Below, in pieces: positions 24,001 to 53,077 of a stretch of DNA of 64,000 bases; the first letter of the stretch is position 1; every line of letters begins with the position of its first letter. The DNA is taken from the NCBI GenBank assembly GCA_030267565.1, contig BRXU01000029.1, forward strand, positions 281,001 through 345,000. The letters run 5' to 3'. Under the pieces are notes generated by a model that saw only the letters and a list, made by a program, of their open reading frames with translations, ran no database searches and was not told the DNA's origin. Position numbers and translations under genes: made by a program. Source of the stretch: Pleodorina starrii (taxonomy: Eukaryota > Chlorophyta > Chlorophyceae > Chlamydomonadales > Volvocaceae).

Positions 24001-26015
24001 GGTGCGACGGAGGCCAGGGAGACCGAGCGAGCGACGGAGGCACGGGCATCGGGCCTTCCCCAGGGGACGGGGACCGGGGGCCGGGACCGGGACCGGGGGG
24101 CAGTGCCGAAACACCCACGCCCCGTGAGGTGCGGGTTTCTTCCCCCGCCCCCCGAACCCATCTGGGTTGGCTTCCCGGGAAGGTCGCCAGGACTCGGGGC
24201 TGAGGTCTCCCCGCAGGCCGTGAAGAAGGGGCGGGAGGGGTTTCCGCTCTCACGTCGCCGCGGCGGTCCGATGTGTGCGTCCCTCCGTGCCACCCGGGAA
24301 GCAGCCCAACCCTGACCTGCCCGGCCCCGCTGCGGCCGCCTCAGCTCTCCCCCGGTCCCCCGTCCCCGGAGCCTTCCCTGGAGCCCAGACGAGCCTTCCC
24401 TGGAGCCCAGCAGCACGCGCAGCGCAGCCCAGCCCGACCCAGCCCGGCGCGTGCTCCCCGACGCCAATGCCGCACCCAGAGCCTCCAGTCCATCCCGTGT
24501 TTCAGCCCTCCACCCCGGTTCAGCCCTGGGTGCCCCCAGGCCTCCACGCCCTGGGTGGCCCTGTTTCCCGTGCAACACGTGGCCACGAGCCCATGCCCAG
24601 TACATCGCTGGCGTAACGGATATATAGGCCCCCAGACGAACGACCAGGCGAATTGACTCGCCCGACTACGGCTTGTGCACTACAGGCCCCCCCCCGTGCG
24701 CTGCACAGCCCTGCCTGCCCTTCACAAGGCGGTCCCAGCTCAGTAGCTGGATGTGACCCCATAAGTAAGCGTCATTACGCAAGCCATGGGGCGCATATCG
24801 CTTAGCAGTGTCCGCCTGAACAGTATGAGGTCCGCTTAGTCATGGCTGAACCCATCGTGCCGAGCAGCAGCAGCCCCCGTGTTGCTTTCCCCTCTCGGTG
24901 GCCGCCGTTTCTGCGTGCAGACCCTCTAACGACTGCCGCTCCCACGTGCGCCCTCAAGGCGACTAGCCATTCCCATTGCTGGTTGTCGCCATGCGCCGGT
25001 GTGGCCTAGTGAACAAAGTCGCATAGACACCCAACGGGATTGGCAACGACATAGCACGAACTACATCTTCTGGCCCCCCTGATAAGGCGCTGGCGTTAAG
25101 GGTCCCTGAAACCCTGACGACAGTTTCTCTTCACACGCACGTATGACCGGGAGAGAAGCACGTTGAACAGGTAGGAATTACACAGCACAAACACGACATG
25201 ATAAAATAGGTAGGCATCGAATTTAAGGGACAAGCCGGTCACACCGCATTATACGACTCTCCGCACCTTGCTGAGACCCTTGCGCCGCTTCGTTTGGGAG
25301 AGCTGCATGAATAGATGAGCTGCAACCCATGACTGAGCCTCCAGCTAAAATTGGGGATACACGTCAGGGCGCCGGCGGAATGCGCGGAGAAGTCAGGAAA
25401 TGTCGCCGACGCCCAGGCTGAAAGCCCACGTGTCACCAGCCTATATGAAGAGGATGACCTGTCGACGAATCTTCCATTTCCGCTGAGCCCAAATATGACA
25501 AAGGCTCCAACACGCTCAACCGAACTGAGCACACGGCAACCAGCGCCGTTCAGAAGCGTGGTCGATAAAGGTTTTTGGCGCCCGTTTGGTGATAAAATCG
25601 ATGTGATTATATTAGAAGGTGTGTTAACCGTGTTGAATGGAATCGCAGGTCCGTGACAGTAAACCTAGCAACTAGTTCGCACGTGCCGTCGGTAGCTAAG
25701 GAGTCCCGAGCATGATAAGTATATGCTAAAATCTGCGACCAAACGGTGTAACGCCGTATGCTTCGACATGGTCAAGTCGACGCGAACGGATTTCCCGTAC
25801 AAGCTAGCGGACCGCTCAAGAGACCGCTCCACAAGAGTGGCAATGCAGCTGCAGCGTGTCATCCTCGTTATGTTTCCTAGCTGCACGAAACTCCCTACTG
25901 TTGTCACATTTCATCAGGCCGCAGGACCACACACCTGTCATCAGCGCATTCCGCGACGCAGGCCTACCGATACTTTATCGCTGTTCGCAGCTCCCAGCAA
26001 ACACACATCTCCTTC
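23440..26015. other. Gap between divergent genes, with an AT-richer island
   Basis: 23440-24740 is GC-rich and repetitive. From about 24740 to 26000 the composition is clearly less GC-rich than in the flanks, and several 80-100 codon frames are open on both strands (25239-25532 minus, 25351-25656 plus, 25723-26019 plus). None matches a family I recognise. This region should hold the missing 5' exons of the TPR/RING gene and the promoter of the fibrillin gene, or it may be an old insertion. Confidence 0.45.
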
Positions 26016-29000
26016 ATGAGGACCAGCACGCGTGTGCCCGCAGGAGCTCCAACCGCACCGCTTCTCCGGCCTCGCCGGCTGCCTGGCCGGTCCGCCCCGC
26101 CGAAGGCGACGAGCGGCGGGCCAACCGGGCAAGCCGCCCCCACCCCATCTACCTCACCTCCAAAATCCCCGCAAACAAATAACAATCAACAACGACAACA
26201 ACAACAACAGGAACAAAACCCACCACCATATTTTGACGGCGCTGTCGCCCGTGTGGAGCTCAAAGCTCGCCTGCGGCAGCTGGTCAGCAAGTGAGTGCAG
26301 AGCCGCCTTCCCTCCCTGGAGTGCGGGAGTGCAGCCCCCCTCCCTGGAGTGCGGGACTGCAGTACAGTGGCATCTGACGTCTGACGTGGCGCTGAGAGCG
26401 CAGCGACGTGCGCCGCCGCCGCCACACACGCGCCTCCATAGCCAATGCCGCCTCCATCCGCTGCAGTACCTGTACCGCCTTCCGCACCGTCGTCCCGTGT
26501 CATCGCTGTGGTCGCATCCGTATAACCGCAATTGCCGTACTCCAGTCGTCCAGTGTCATCCGCCCGCGCTGCCTCGGCCACCCACCCCACCCCATCTCCA
26601 CCCACATTTCCACGCAAACCCACACCCACACCACACACCTCTCCTCTGCCCCACCTGCCATGCTGGTGACCTGGCCCCCGTGTTTTCGCACCGAATACAC
26701 CCCTGTGTGCAACTGCACCTCCCCCCCCCTTCCGCCCCCCCTACCGCCGCTGCGGTATCTTCTTTTTACCCCACCGGCCCCACCGCCCCCACCGCCCCCA
26801 CTTGCTCTGATAATCTACCACCGAGTCCCCACACCCCTATCTTCGCCACTCCCGACCGCTCCAGTTTTGCTCCGGTTTCTCGTAAAAACAACCTAAATCA
26901 CCAAACCCTACAGTTCAAAACACACATCCTCTCCCCTCCCCGCCCCGTCCCGCCCCGCCCCGCTGCACCAGGGTGAACGCCGCGGTGCTGCCGGGTCCCG
27001 CGGACCTTGCAGCACTGGACGGCGTCATTCAGCGGCTGTGTGAGCTCAGCCCCACCCCCGACTCGGCCACATCCGACCTCATCAATGGCAGGTGAGGGGA
27101 GGGGAGGGGAGGGTAAAAGAAGATACCGCAGCGGAGAAGGAGACGGCGAGGGTAGGGGCGGTGAGGGGAGGGGAGGGGATCGGCTGGGTCTGGTCTCGCT
27201 CTTGCTTAGCTGGCTCTCATAAACAGGAAAAAGGGGAGAGAGGAGAGGCTTGGCGGGCGGCGTGGGAGGCGTCGGGGGCGTGGGAGGGGGGCATGCCGTT
27301 ACCTGCGGTTGCGGTTACAGTTGCGGATACGGTTGTGATGGCGGTTGCGATTGTGTGTGCCTGACGGCGTCCAGCAACCTGCGTGCGTTTTGCTTGCATG
27401 TACGGAAACGTTGCAGGTGGGTTTTGCTGTACACGGCCAGCAGTACGACACTCCCGAGGGCGGCAGCGGCAGCGGCAGTAGCATCCCCGTCGTCCCGTCT
27501 CCCTGGATCCCCCGCTGGGGGCGGCGGCGGCAGCGGCAGCAGCAGCGCCGGAGGCGGTGGCGCCTACGGCGGTGGCTACGGCAGCAGCGGATACGGCGGC
27601 GGCGGGGGTCTGGATGCCGCGCTGTCGCCGTTGCAGCTGGCTAATGACGTGGCATACCGCTTCTTTTATACGTAAGATACGGTACTGCGATGGTGTGTGT
27701 GGGTGGTGCATGTTGAGGGATTCCTTTACAGGTTACTGCGCTCTGCAAATCTGCTCTCTGGGAAAGACAACTGGCCCAAGTCGAGGCATGGGGTCAAGTA
27801 TACCCAAGAAAATATACCCAAGTCATGGCTGGGGGGTTGTGCAGTCATGGCTGGGGTGTTAAGTGAGGTGAGCGTGAATATGAGGTTATGCAACTGGTTG
27901 CAGGAAGTAGCAGGAGCCACCGACCTAGGGGTGGATTTTAGATCATCTTACCCACCGACCCACGGGTCACTCTCGCGCCGACCCACCGACCCACCGACCC
28001 ATGGGTCATCCTCGCAGCTACGTTCCCGTGCTGGCGGGCGCGGCGGTGGGCGCCCGCGGCGCGTCGTCCTCCGGCCCCGTCAAGCCGCGCGGCAACTTTC
28101 AGGTGCGTTTGGGAGGCGCATTTTGGAGGGGCAGGTTGACCGTTGGGCGTTGGCGAACTAACTAACCGCCATCGTGCCGGATGCCGCCCGGCGCTCGCGC
28201 GACGGTGTCCAGGGTGAGCGGGAGAGGGCGAGCAGAGCGGCACAACCCCCCAAAGTCACACCAAACTGACCCCCCCAATCCCTCGCGCCAACGTCGCCTC
28301 TGTGTTTCCCCTGGGGTTCGTGTCACCTTTCCCCCTCTTTCCCCCGGCTTCCCCCCACACATACCACACACACACGACAACGACGGCGGCTTCCTGGTGC
28401 TATTCGTTGGTATTCCCGGTCTCTTCGCCGCCCCCCATACATCCGCTGCGGCATTGCCTTTCTTACCCCCTATGGATGCCAGGCAGTCAAGCTTGCCAAC
28501 GCACGGGCCTTTGCCCGCACGCGAACGCCCCCGCTCCCCCTTGCCGCCAGCCCGTCAGCCACCATGCCAGTTTGGCACTGTCCTGTCTCGATACCGTACC
28601 TAACCGCATCCCCCGCCTCCCCTCCTTTCGTCGCCTGGGCTCCGTAGCTGCCACTCGTAACGCTTGCCCTCCCCCGGGTCGCTTGGCGGCACCCCCTTGT
28701 GGCTCCGGCCAGGGTTTTCAGGTTTTAGGGTTGTTTTAGGGTTTTTTTGCACTCTTAACCCCCGCCCCCTTCCGGGTCCATCGGCGGCAAACCCCCTTTT
28801 TGCGGCTCCGGTCAGGTCTTCGATACGCGGGCGGGGAGAGTGGAGAACCAAGCCAGGTACGTTGGCGGTTGGGAAGGTTGGCACGGTTGGGGCGGTTGGG
28901 GCCGCCGCAAGGACCCCTCGGGACGTGCACATACATGGCGCTCGGCCCTGGGGGCCCACCCCTCATCGGCCCTATAACCCAAAGCCCACCTAATCAGGAA

Positions 29001-30982
29001 GCTGTTCTATTTTATCCCCCACACTCGCCTCTCGTCGCTCGCGAGCGTCGCCTCCGTTCCGTCGCTGCAGTTTCGTATGTCGTACCCTCCCCTCGCCTCG
29101 CCTCGTCTCGCCTCGCCTCAGTTCCTGCGCTGCAGTTTTGGTTCTGTTCTGTTCTGAAGGTGCTCACCCCTGCCCGCCTCCCCCGCCCCCCCCGGCCCCC
29201 TCAGGTTCGAGGTGGGCGGCAGGCTCTGCTGCGTCAACGTCAACGGAACCGCGCAGGTCGTACAGGTACAGGGGAGGTCGTACAGGTACATGGAAGGGGT
29301 TGCATGAGTGCGGCAATGCGAGATTGGTACTGGTTGCAGCCACCAGGCACCACCCAGGGGTAACAAAGATACTGATTAAGCACTGAAAAAGGAGGGGGGG
29401 AGAGGGGAGAGTTGGATAAGTGGAGGCAGGTGGGTGTGGAGGCAGGTGGGTGCGGAGGTCCTTCACCCGACCTCTCCGCTGCATAGCCGCTGCCCGCTCC
29501 GTATCTCAGCACTCCGCTGTCCGCTCCGATCCGATCCGCTTCATCCATCCAGCCTCTTCACTCCCCTCCCCTCCCCTCCGTGGCCGCTCCTCCTCAGGGA
29601 CCCGTGGGTCGGTCCCGTCAGCGCCTCCGTGCCGTCTTCACGTCCTTCGATCTGCTGGTCGACGGGGAGCGCAGGTGGAGGCGGGGATGGACGGGGGAGG
29701 CGGGGGGCGGGGTGTGTGTGTATGCGTGCGTGCGTGTGTATGCGTGCGTATGTGGCCTTCCCACGTCCGCAGCAACCGCCTCCCACCCACCAGCTAGCCG
29801 CCCTACCTGTGCCCCATTTACAACGGTTTACGGCAGTGCGGACCTCGCGGCTGCCGCTGTGTACGGCAGTACGGACCGTACTGCCTGTCCCGTACTGCGC
29901 TCATACCTTTTGACTCCCCTGTGCTTTCCCCTCCCACTGTCACGTGTCTTGACACCGCCCTGCTGTTTTATCTTTTGTTGTGTTGTGTTGTTTTTTTGTG
30001 TTTTATTTTTTGCAGGCTGTCGCTCCCCTTGTCGCTGCTGAATCCGGTGGGTTGCGTGTCGGGGTAGGGGCATTGGTAATGCGTACGGCGGTGGGGTATT
30101 GCGTATTGGAGTACAGTACCCCGGGCTCGGGGAGGCGGAAAAGGTGGAAGTGAGAGCTGGGGCATGGGGGCGAGGGGTATCCACTGCTTGTTTGCATGAA
30201 TGAGTCAGAAGAGTGATTGCACAAATGATTGCGCCTTGGAGTGCAAAAGGCTCATGTGTTAATTTTACAACCTACCGGATCTGTGTTAAGCAAAGGCCTG
30301 ACCTAACCAATTAACAACCAGTTGCTTCCGTACTTCGCTTTTCCGTTTGCGTCCGTGTACTGCAGGTGGGCTTTGTTGACACGCCGTACTTGGACGACGA
30401 GGTAAGAGCCGGGCACCTCAAGTTTCTTTCGACCAGTTCCCTCGACTACCACCACCGTCGTACTTTCTCCGTACTGCTTCTGCGGCGTTCTACTCCCGTA
30501 CTACAGTACGTTTTAGTTCTCCGTACTGTCTGCTGCGCTGCTCCATTCCCGTTGCACCGAATGTTGTGGCGGCGTCCAAGGTCGAAGGTCGAAGGTTGAA
30601 GGTCGAAGGTCGAAGCAGGGGCCCGTGCGCCCTCGGCCCCCACCCCTCGACGGCCCCACCCCACCCCACCCCACCCCTACGGTTCCATCCGCGCGGGCTC
30701 CTCGCCTCATGCCTCGCGACCCCCGGGTCTCTTCCCGGTAGATTAGATTCAAGCAAACATTTTCCTCTTATGTCGCTCACGACCTTCGGTGTCTGCTACG
30801 GTACGGCACACGTGGAGAAACGGCTCGCCACTGGCCGGCTGGGTTTTCCGTACATCTTGGTTGTACTGCAGATCCGGATAAGTGTGGGAGACAAGGGCTC
30901 CGTCTTCATCGCCGCACGGGAGACAGCAGCGCGGGACGGCGACTGCTCCGGTGGCGGCGGTGGCGGCGGCGGCAGCCGCTGA
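26016..30982 (+). CDS. PAP/fibrillin family protein (plastid lipid-associated)
   Basis: Ten exons join in phase: 26016-26290, 26972-27091, 27417-27671, 28018-28102, 28816-28856, 29205-29265, 29598-29674, 30016-30046, 30366-30401, 30872-30982 (363 residues). The first 60 residues are rich in Arg, Ser, Thr and Pro with few acidic residues, as in chloroplast transit peptides, and end in a Gln/Asn run. The PAP_fibrillin domain starts with a helical part (ELKARLRQLVSK, LDGVIQRLCEL). It continues with the family signature NGRWVLLYTASSTTL and later strands (LCCVNVNGTAQV, LRAVFTSFDLLV). It closes with the diagnostic VGFVDTPYLDDE and IRISVGDKGSVFIAARE. Family knowledge: lipid-binding proteins of plastoglobules and thylakoids, linked to photoprotection and prenylquinone or carotenoid storage. 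Odd point: a Gly/Ser/Ala-rich insert of about 55 residues splits the domain after the first strand. A good acceptor just before the ATG suggests a 5' UTR intron. Confidence 0.87.
27112..27149 (-). repeat. Dispersed repeat family 1, inverted copy in a fibrillin intron
   Basis: On the minus strand it reads CGCCGTCTCCTTCTCCGCTG followed by CGGTATCTTCTTTTACC, the same order as in the other copies. Confidence 0.75.
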
Positions 30983-31712
30983 GGACGCGCGTTGCGGGAT
31001 GAAGCTGTACGACACATGTACGACGCCTGTACGACACCTGGTTCAGCGCATGCCGGGCGGCCCCTGGGCTGGAGGAACGCGCCGTTGGGCTGCTGCGGAT
31101 CTTGCTACTTGAGGGAGAGGAGAAGCGGAGGGTGGGAGCAGGGAAGGGAAGGGAAAGGGGGAGTGGGGCTGGCGGCCTGGCGCAGTATTGTATCGATTGC
31201 TGTCGATTGCGACGGCCCCGAGGTTGGGACAGCCATGTGACACATGTTGCCAGCCATTTACGGATCGTACACATGTAATGCCTTATGCCTCATGTATGAT
31301 CGACGCGCCGTTCGCCACCTGCAACGGTCCTCCTTGACGCCTTGCTTTGATTGAGCGAAGTGGGTGCACGCGACGTTGTGGTTGGCCTCTTGGCTGCCAT
31401 ATGCCGACATGCGCTAAAGTACGAATGTGGTTAAAAGTCGTTGATTAGGGTTTCACACGCTCGTCAGACACAGCTGCTCTCAGGCACAAAACTCGCTCGT
31501 AACGTTGAGATTCCAATTATGTTACCATTTTTCCATGGGGGCTACAAACTCGTTTACGTCGTCACGTTTTTGTTCCATCTAAAGTGTACATCAAATGCGT
31601 CCTTCAAATGGCCCCTATGCAATTACCGAAACCCTCAAGGTCATTGCCTTAGGGCTATACCTTGCAGAGGTTTAGGTTTAAGCTGAGTAGTTCCTAGTAC
31701 AGGTTTGATTGA
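30983..31712. other. Fibrillin 3' UTR and promoter region of the receptor cyclase
   Basis: After the fibrillin poly(A) signal the sequence drops in GC until the ATG of the cyclase gene at 31713. No gene is seen. The low-GC block (about 31300-31710) probably contains the cyclase promoter and 5' UTR, but no motif can be named. Confidence 0.4.
31274..31278 (+). terminator. TGTAA polyadenylation signal of the fibrillin gene
   Basis: TGTAA about 290 bases after the fibrillin stop codon, in a lower-GC stretch with no further exon. Confidence 0.6.
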
Positions 31713-50072
<18,360 letters not shown>

Positions 50073-50173
50073 CCACCCCCCAGAGGGCGATTGTGGAAAG
50101 GGGGGCGAGGGAATCGGGCTCGCGAGCTCCTTGGACAGCGGGCAGCCTGCCTTGGTATTGTTTTTCTTTTGCT

Positions 50174-50178
50174 TGTAA
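50174..50178 (+). terminator. TGTAA polyadenylation signal of the receptor cyclase gene
   Basis: TGTAA about 100 bases after the stop codon at 50072, inside a short AT-rich stretch that breaks from the GC-rich last exon. Confidence 0.65.
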
Positions 50179-50432
50179 TTTTAAATGGGGATGGCGGAGG
50201 GGACTGGCGGTATACATTCACAGAGGAGAGAGGGGGGATCACAATGTGGCCCATGGGTCGTGCCGACAGCAGGGCCAGCGCCAATGGCTTATGGCAGGTA
50301 GGGAGCCGCGTTCCGAAGCCAGCCGCGTTCGAAGTCCCGCAATGTGGATTTCGGCGCGGTTGTGTGCCTGCGTGTTCCTGCACGCGTGTGTGTTTGTACA
50401 GCTGTGTGTCTGGGTATCGTACGTATCTGTGC

Positions 50433-50760
50433 GTGTGTTGAGTGTGTGTGTGTGTGTGTGTGCGCCTATGTGCCTTGTGTGTTTTTCTGTGTGTATATGT
50501 GTTGTATATGTGTTGTATAACATAACACTCTCCATCTTCATAAAGCCCAACGCTGGCCAAGGGATATGGATGGCAGTACGAGCGAGATACCGGTAGACAA
50601 TGAGAGGGACGCGGATGCTGCCGATCCCAACACGAGAGAAGACCGCCGAGGCTCTGCGTGTCCCCTGAAACCGGGGAGAGAGGCGTGAGGGGCCACAGCC
50701 CCCCGTTTGTGTCCTGTCGTAGTCCTTGTCGGTTCAGCGTTGGCTCCTGTTTGTGGCATC
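50433..50760 (-). mobile_element. Diverged solo retroelement 3' end, copy D
   Basis: A (TG)n tract (50433-50461) is followed, as in copies A-C, by ACGCTGGCCAAGGG, GACCGCCGAGGC and GAGAGGCGTGAGGGGCCAC-like blocks in the same order and spacing trend. No coding part is left. The match is by eye and diverged, so confidence is moderate. Confidence 0.45.
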
Positions 50761-53077
50761 TGGTCGCCTCTGCAAAGGGTGCAAACGTCGCTCGGCGATG
50801 AGGTCGTAAGAGAAAGGACTCATGGGCTCACGGCTGCTGCTGGCGGGAACGGCTAAGCCACTTGATGTTTCGTTTCGTTACTTGAGCGTGTTGTTGTTTC
50901 ATCAGTTGCTGGACCGTTGATCACCGGTTTGTTGGTTGTTGGTGTTGGTTGGGATTGGGATCCTGCACTTGAAAAGTGCCTGGGTGCGCTTCGTCTCAAT
51001 GCCTCGGGTCGACAGGCCCTGTGGCCGACAGGCCCGAGGGTAACGGCTAATGGGTCGTGTGTGGGATGGGGTTCAGCTAGCCCGCTAGCCCGCTATGTGC
51101 TGTGAGAAGCACTTAGTGGCCGCTTTTACCAGGTGGTATCCTACCGTATACGCAGTGGTTTGTCGTGGGGTGGGGTTTGTTTGGTGTCTGGGGCTAGGGT
51201 GGTTGTAAATCTGGCTGGCGATGCATGGGTGCAGGGAGGGTGGGGGGCAGGGCGGGTTGGATGGGGGGGCTCCGTACTGTGTACTGCATGATATGGAAAA
51301 GAAGCAACTATGGCCCATCGGCTGTGCCTCTTGCATTCAACAGGGGTATGTAGGTGTAGAGCCTCCTTCACCTAATTCCCCTTTTCTATATTTTTGCCAC
51401 TCCAAATGCTTGTCCGTATGCGTTGGTGTGTAAGTTGGGGCTACCGTACAATACTAATGCGTATGCGCCCGGCCCCTGGCAAGGACCCTTTGTTGGCTGT
51501 TAGCCAAGGATGCTGTCGGCACATTTAGAAGTACGTCTGCCCACGTGCGTCGTACTCATCAGCTGATCCGCGATGGAGGTTATTAGGATGTATGGAAAGG
51601 ACGGTCTTGAGGGCAGATAGATACCCCGAAACATATTGTACTGGTAGGATGCCGTACGTACGGCCACATCGACGTCCGTCCACATTCACACGGCGGCGTT
51701 CAACCTGTTTGAACTCACAAGGCTAGGGGTAAAGGGCCGCTCGGCTCCTCCCTCCTCGAGGTGCGCTTCCACTCTGTCCTGCCCCCCATCTATCTCCTGG
51801 ACATACACCGCCCTGCCAGTCCACACCGCCCTGCCGGATATCCGTCATGGCCCATGGTACTGCACACGACATGCACATGGTGCCCGGCGGGAAACATTCA
51901 AACATTTTACATTTGTTACTGGGCAGTGCGCACCAAGCAAACCAAGCGGGTGCGACAGAGCCCCGGACCCGCGGCGCGTCCTCGAGTCTCTCACGTCTCG
52001 TACCCCCTTCCCGCGATCCCGCTCCTCGCAACACCCATGCCACTGCCGCTGCACGGAAGTGTACCGGTATGCGTTGATACGCCGCCGCAAATAAACGCCA
52101 CAAGTATGTCGGCCCAGAGTCGGCCAAGGACATTCATTAGCCAACAACACATGAAACGGCAAGAGAAGCCGAGCCGGCTGCTGTATTGCGTATCAGGTCG
52201 AGATGCATATTGCTGATGCTTGCCGCGCCGGGCCAATGTCGTTAGAAACGCCTCTGCAACCATTGAGACCACCACTGCACCAACCGCCACCGCCACCGCC
52301 GCCACCACCACCACCAACACCGCCAGGAATCAGCCCGTTGCTTGTTGTATCTTGTATGTGCAAAATCCCATCCTCGACCCACTCACCGGCACCCCCTCCT
52401 CGTTCTCCTTCCCCAGCTCAGCCTCTCCACAACCAGCCTCCCTCGAACTCCTCGCACCCTCACCACACCACTCCATGCTGCATTTCTTCCTATAGCCCCC
52501 ATCTGGCCCTCCCAACCCCAACCCCAGCCCCAACCCAAACACAAGGTCATCACCGCACCGCTGCACCGCCCCTCCCGGATGCGACCACGTGTCTCTCAGC
52601 TGCGCCCCCATACTAACGCCTCTCTCCAAACCCCAAACCCCAAACCTGCATTCCGGCGCCCGATGATGACAGTACCGGTCCCACGGGCTCCCCTTCCCCT
52701 TTCCCTTCTTCCTTGAGGCGCCCGGCCGCCTTAACTTGAAAAGGACGCCAACATCACTGCCCCGGCCCCCTCCCCATCCCCCTCCGGGGCGCTGATGCCA
52801 AATCTCCCGCCAACCCGCCAACCATGAAGCATCCCCCGCCCGCCCGGCGGCTATTATGCGGCCCCACATCGGCTTCCTCTCCCCCCATTTCCACAACCCC
52901 CCGCTCCCCCCGCCCCGCACCACCTCCGTTCAGATGATGATTAAATGTCGCGTCAAATATACCGGTATCGGTAGGTGACATTATTGCAGCACATTTTGCG
53001 GCACCTCTTGGCACATCACGTTCCCATCTTCCCAAGAATCCTAACCCCACACCGGAGCCTTCCTGACACATCACACA
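50761..53077. other. Intergenic DNA between convergent genes
   Basis: No exon was recognised on either strand. The open frames are short or shifted in composition. The stretch holds the 3' flank of the cyclase gene and of the minus-strand gene ending at 53078. Much of it (50860-51700) is less GC-rich than the coding DNA. Confidence 0.5.
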
